A DNA stretch of 7,550 nucleotides from assembly GCA_937900185.1 (NCBI GenBank), contig CALCCW010000011.1, positions 1-7,550 of the forward strand, written 5' to 3'. Position numbers and translations under genes: made by a program. The notes beneath the pieces are model-generated. The model was not told the DNA's origin, ran no database searches, and worked only from the letters and a program-made list of their open reading frames with translations. This DNA is from QQUK01 sp913009765. GTDB taxonomy: Bacteria; Zixibacteria; MSB-5A5; GN15; FEB-12. This document shows positions 5,509 through 7,550 of the stretch, in pieces. The stretch's first letter is position 1. Every line of letters begins with the position of its first letter.

Positions 5509-5561
5509 ATCTCAATATATCCCTTTAAACAAAGCTAATTCTTTAATTCAAGTAATAATCT

Positions 5562-6290
5562 ATGATGTTCAATAAATGTCCTGTAATACGCAAAGTAGGA
5601 CTAAGAATTATTATCGTTGAATTGTTTCAACGGTTTTTTGGTCTGTTAAACCCTTTACGGAAACGAAGAAAAGCTATTGATACGAAAAAAACAAAAAAAA
5701 GAATCCTCTCAAATGCAGGATACCATTTAACATTCAGGCAGGTTCTCAAAATTATTGATGCTTGTTCAAATAATCGAGATTCTGTTTTGATTCAAACTTT
5801 AGCATTTACTGGAATGAGACGTGCCGAAGTAACTGCTTTAACCGTTAATGATATTCTCTGGGATAAGAGTCTGCTCTTGATTCGACATGGTAAAGGGGAT
5901 AAGCAAAGACTAGTACCTATACCCAATGAATTATTGGAGAATCTTAAGAGCTTAATCGGGCATAGGTCAGTTGGAGCGATTTTTCAAAGTAGAAAGGGAA
6001 GTCAATTAAGTACACGACAAGTAAATCGTATTGTCGTAAATGCAGGTAAAAAAGCAGGAGTTGAGAATCCAAACCCTAAGTATGAAAATATTACCTGTCA
6101 TCTTTTCCGTCATACTTTTGCTCGTTTATGGAAAGAAAAGCAGGGAAGTATCGAAACACTATCAACCATTCTTGGACATGAGTCAGTTCGGACGACTTGG
6201 GATGTTTATGGAAAGGAGAGCTTGGAGGATATAAAACATAACTACAATCAAGTTATCAAACAGATGTTTGAGAAGAAACGCAGGAAATAA
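5562..6290 (+). CDS. Tyrosine recombinase (XerC/D-like), N-terminally shortened
   Basis: The 242-residue protein holds a full phage-integrase catalytic domain: T-G-M-R-R (Arg86), H-G-K-G (Lys111), H180-x-x-R183, L-G-H206 and the nucleophile Tyr216 in D-V-Y-G. Catalysis would proceed through a 3'-phosphotyrosine intermediate. Family members usually have about 100 residues of SAM-like core-binding domain ahead of the catalytic part. Here only about 50 odd, basic residues precede it, with L-F-Q-R-F-F-G-L-L perhaps echoing the last helix of that domain. An in-frame TAA at 5556-5558 and no Shine-Dalgarno suggest 5' loss, a frame disruption, or an N-terminus formerly supplied by rearrangement. The inverted site 5587-5601 lies within its first codons. 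The lipoprotein ribosome site starts a few bases after its stop, so it probably heads that operon. It may be inactive in DNA binding. Confidence 0.85.
   Translation: MMFNKCPVIRKVGLRIIIVELFQRFFGLLNPLRKRRKAIDTKKTKKRILSNAGYHLTFRQVLKIIDACSNNRDSVLIQTLAFTGMRRAEVTALTVNDILWDKSLLLIRHGKGDKQRLVPIPNELLENLKSLIGHRSVGAIFQSRKGSQLSTRQVNRIVVNAGKKAGVENPNPKYENITCHLFRHTFARLWKEKQGSIETLSTILGHESVRTTWDVYGKESLEDIKHNYNQVIKQMFEKKRRK
5578..5601. repeat. Inverted site 2, opposite orientation to site 1
   Basis: TACGCAAAGTAGGAC (5587-5601) is the exact reverse complement of 5368-5382. The outer ends also pair, GTCCT (5578-5582) with AGGAC (5597-5601). It overlaps codons 6-14 of the tyrosine recombinase, so the DNA is constrained or tolerated within coding sequence. 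Confidence 0.7.
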
Positions 6291-6307
6291 ATAATAAGGA
6301 GAATCTA
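6276..6307 (+). repeat. Leader direct repeat, copy 1
   Basis: AAACGCAG, an AT-rich stretch, and AGGAGAATCTA span the last codons of the tyrosine recombinase and the ribosome site of the next gene. About 27 of 32 positions match 6686-6718, which spans the next gene's stop and the following ribosome site. Confidence 0.55.
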
Positions 6308-6309
6308 TT

Positions 6310-6687
6310 TTGAGGATATCTAAAAATATAATCATACCGTTATTTGTACTACCTTTACTACTGCTATGTATAGCTTGCTCTGGTTCTGGTAGTCCCAGTA
6401 ACTCTGATGCTGAGAAAGCTATCAAAGAAGCACTAAAAGAAGATGTTCCATCACAACTCTCTGGAAGTTTCATTCCAAGTCGTGGAGCAGTATCAGTGAA
6501 AGAAATTAAAATCATTGAGATTGGAGACGTTCAAGGAGAAGGAAGTCAGCAATATTGGTCGGTCAAAGTATTTGCCAGTGGTAGATGTAAGTTAGGTAAT
6601 AAACAAGAGAAATCCTTTAAGGGAGAAACTGTCTATATTTTATTTAAAGACGGTTTTGGTGGTTGGAAAGCAAAACAAGGAAAATAA
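6310..6687 (+). CDS. Small lipoprotein of unknown function
   Basis: This gene encodes 125 residues. The signal sequence is M-R-I-S-K followed by a hydrophobic core and L-C-I-A-C with Cys23 as the lipidation site; the Ser/Gly-rich S-G-S-G-S-P linker after it is typical of lipoproteins. The remaining roughly 90 residues look like a small alpha/beta domain (helix A-E-K-A-I-K-E-A-L-K, then strands around V-K-E-I-K-I-I-E-I-G, Y-W-S-V-K-V-F-A and E-T-V-Y-I-L-F-K) ending in G-G-W-K-A. This is loosely NTF2/DUF4878-like, unproven. The start is TTG at 6310: AAGGAG (6296-6301) is 8 nt upstream and no ATG is available before the signal peptide. It follows the tyrosine recombinase by 19 nt and precedes a membrane protein by 33 nt, as an operon member at the cell envelope. 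Confidence 0.78.
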   Translation: MRISKNIIIPLFVLPLLLLCIACSGSGSPSNSDAEKAIKEALKEDVPSQLSGSFIPSRGAVSVKEIKIIEIGDVQGEGSQQYWSVKVFASGRCKLGNKQEKSFKGETVYILFKDGFGGWKAKQGK

Positions 6688-6718
6688 ACGCAGAAAATAT
6701 ATTTATTAGGAGAATCTA
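6686..6718 (+). repeat. Leader direct repeat, copy 2
   Basis: This is the second copy of AAACGCAG...AGGAGAATCTA, here at the end of the lipoprotein gene and before ATG 6721. The two copies bracket the lipoprotein gene almost exactly. Confidence 0.55.
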
Positions 6719-6720
6719 AA

Positions 6721-6993
6721 ATGAGTAGTGGTAAATCAAAAATTAAACTTGGTTCTATTTTGCTTATTCTGTCAGTATTAGCAATTATTTTTACAAATAT
6801 ATATGTGAGTAAAGAACAGAATTCTGATTATTACAGAAGAGATTTTAATTCACATATGACTTTTCTCTATCAGGTTAAAGACACAGTAAAATGGGTTGGT
6901 GGTTTAACTTCAGGAGTCGGACTTGTCTTGCTTTTGGCAGGTCTAATGCACCAAAGTAATAAAACAAAAGAAAATAATATAACTAAAAATTAA
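6721..6993 (+). CDS. Small two-TM membrane protein
   Basis: This gene encodes 90 residues. A basic N-terminus (S-G-K-S-K-I-K) precedes TM1 at about 10-29. A polar, Tyr/Asp/Arg-rich loop (about 30-58) is followed by TM2 at about 59-78 (G-G-L-T-S-G-V-G-L-V-L-L-L-A-G-L), then a Lys/Asn-rich tail. The N-in topology follows from the positive ends. TTAGGAGA ends about 7 nt before ATG 6721. The layout recalls the small DUF3185-type family, but the match is general. It sits between two lipoprotein genes on the same strand with short gaps, so it is likely co-transcribed and may work with them at the membrane. No catalytic motif is visible. Confidence 0.72.
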   Translation: MSSGKSKIKLGSILLILSVLAIIFTNIYVSKEQNSDYYRRDFNSHMTFLYQVKDTVKWVGGLTSGVGLVLLLAGLMHQSNKTKENNITKN

Positions 6994-7021
6994 AAACTTT
7001 AAAAACAGGAGGTATGCTGTA

Positions 7022-7550
7022 ATGCGTATAACCAGTCAAGTAATTTTCATCGGATTAATTTTATTTTGTGTGTTTGGATGTACTCCACCAGCACCAAAAG
7101 AAGAAGTAAAACAAAGTCTTAGCATCACTCAACCAACACTTGAACCTGTTGATGGGTATCCATGGGAACTAACTAAAGATAATGTTACTATCACAATAGC
7201 CCCTGAGCCGGTTGAAGTACGTTGTGTGTATCAACGTTCAATTAAGAAAAAATTTGAAATATTTAGTAAAGGTGATGGAAAAGACCCATATGAAATTTCA
7301 GATAAGCCAAGTCGTTTAGAATTAAATCCAAATCGGCTTTTATTAAAACTAAATATTACAAACAATATTTCTCATGTACTTCGTTTTCACGGTGCAGTGC
7401 CAACTTTGACAGTCGATGGTAAAAATATACCTATTGATGAACAAACAAAGAATGAGCTTCTTCGGGCTGTATTAACTCCTCATACAACCCTTGATCTTAC
7501 TGTTGACTGTACCAAGCTGTCAGCTTTAGAAAATGCCAGTACGGTAATAT
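7022..7550 (+). CDS. Lipoprotein of unknown function (3' end outside window)
   Basis: The frame is open from ATG 7022 to the window edge (176 residues seen). AGGAGGT (7007-7013) lies 8 nt upstream; an ATG at 7014 is ruled out because it gives ATG-CTG-TAA. The signal peptide M-R-I-T-S-Q plus a hydrophobic core ends V-F-G-C (Cys20), and a T-P-P-A-P-K-E-E linker follows. The mature part seems beta-rich, with strands around T-I-T-I-A-P-E-P-V-E-V-R and L-L-L-K-L-N-I-T-N-N, then L-R-F-H-G-A-V-P-T-L, and no enzyme motif. The N-I-T-N-N...L-R-F pattern resembles immunoglobulin-like or surface lipoprotein domains, but no family can be named. It is the fourth gene of the tyrosine-recombinase-headed run, 28 nt after the two-TM gene. 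Confidence 0.78.
   Translation, partial: MRITSQVIFIGLILFCVFGCTPPAPKEEVKQSLSITQPTLEPVDGYPWELTKDNVTITIAPEPVEVRCVYQRSIKKKFEIFSKGDGKDPYEISDKPSRLELNPNRLLLKLNITNNISHVLRFHGAVPTLTVDGKNIPIDEQTKNELLRAVLTPHTTLDLTVDCTKLSALENASTVI

Larger units (their letters stand above)
5262..5561. other. Gene-free divergent control region between the two recombinases
   Basis: No convincing gene occurs on either strand over these 300 nt. The region separates the minus-strand 50-aa/serine-recombinase operon from the plus-strand tyrosine recombinase. It contains one copy of an inverted 15-bp site (5368-5382), a Shine-Dalgarno-like AGGAGG on the reverse strand that leads only to GTG-AAA-TAG, and weak promoter-like pairs on both strands. 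Confidence 0.6.

Noticed and set aside
6183..6515. Minus-strand 110-codon frame across the tyrosine recombinase and lipoprotein
   Set aside because: It overlaps two well-supported plus-strand genes and has no supporting start context.
1..7550. CRISPR array, tRNA or rRNA genes
   Set aside because: No regularly spaced repeats, cloverleaf-like segment or conserved rRNA sequence was seen on either strand. The GGTTCGAAT copies at 1453, 3570 and 3674 resemble a tRNA T-arm but belong to recombinase coding sequence or its relic.

Overview
This is a low-GC bacterial window with the standard genetic code: one intact gene ends on TGA inside its own terminator. Shine-Dalgarno sites are strong (AGGAG/AGGAGG), and one sigma-70-type promoter is near consensus (TTGACA, 17 nt, TACAAT). 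A Bacillota-like or candidate-phylum host would fit, but the sequence does not fix the phylum. The content is accessory: two site-specific recombinases, recombinase debris, small orphan genes and lipoproteins.

Layout. Positions 1-1214 hold the C-terminal part of a ComEC-type metallo-beta-lactamase-fold protein and, 8 nt downstream, a four-helix membrane protein. Positions 1231-1470 are a decayed C-terminus of a large serine recombinase. Next comes a convergent pair, a putative lipoprotein/multi-TM protein (+) and a two-TM protein (-), sharing a bidirectional terminator. Positions 2643-2790 carry two more short serine-recombinase tail relics. A second convergent pair follows, two unrelated 56-codon genes (2907-3077 + and 3200-3370 -). 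The intact 551-aa large serine recombinase (5099-3444, -) is preceded by a 50-aa companion gene. So relics of one protein tail, all in the same orientation, recur at about 1265, 2680, 2765 and 3465, with cargo genes between them. This looks like repeated integration at one locus, or an array bounded by recombinase tails.

Positions 5262-5561 are a gene-free divergent control region. It contains one copy of a 15-bp sequence whose exact reverse complement lies at 5587-5601, in the first codons of a tyrosine recombinase gene (5562-6290). The recombinase has a complete catalytic set but lacks most of its N-terminal DNA-binding domain. The inverted sites could be recombination sites of an invertible segment or operators. 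Downstream and co-directional are a lipoprotein (6310-6687), a two-TM protein (6721-6993) and the start of another lipoprotein (7022 to beyond the window), probably one operon of envelope proteins.

The least conventional signals are the repeated serine-recombinase tails and the inverted 15-bp sites. Functions proposed for both are inference.
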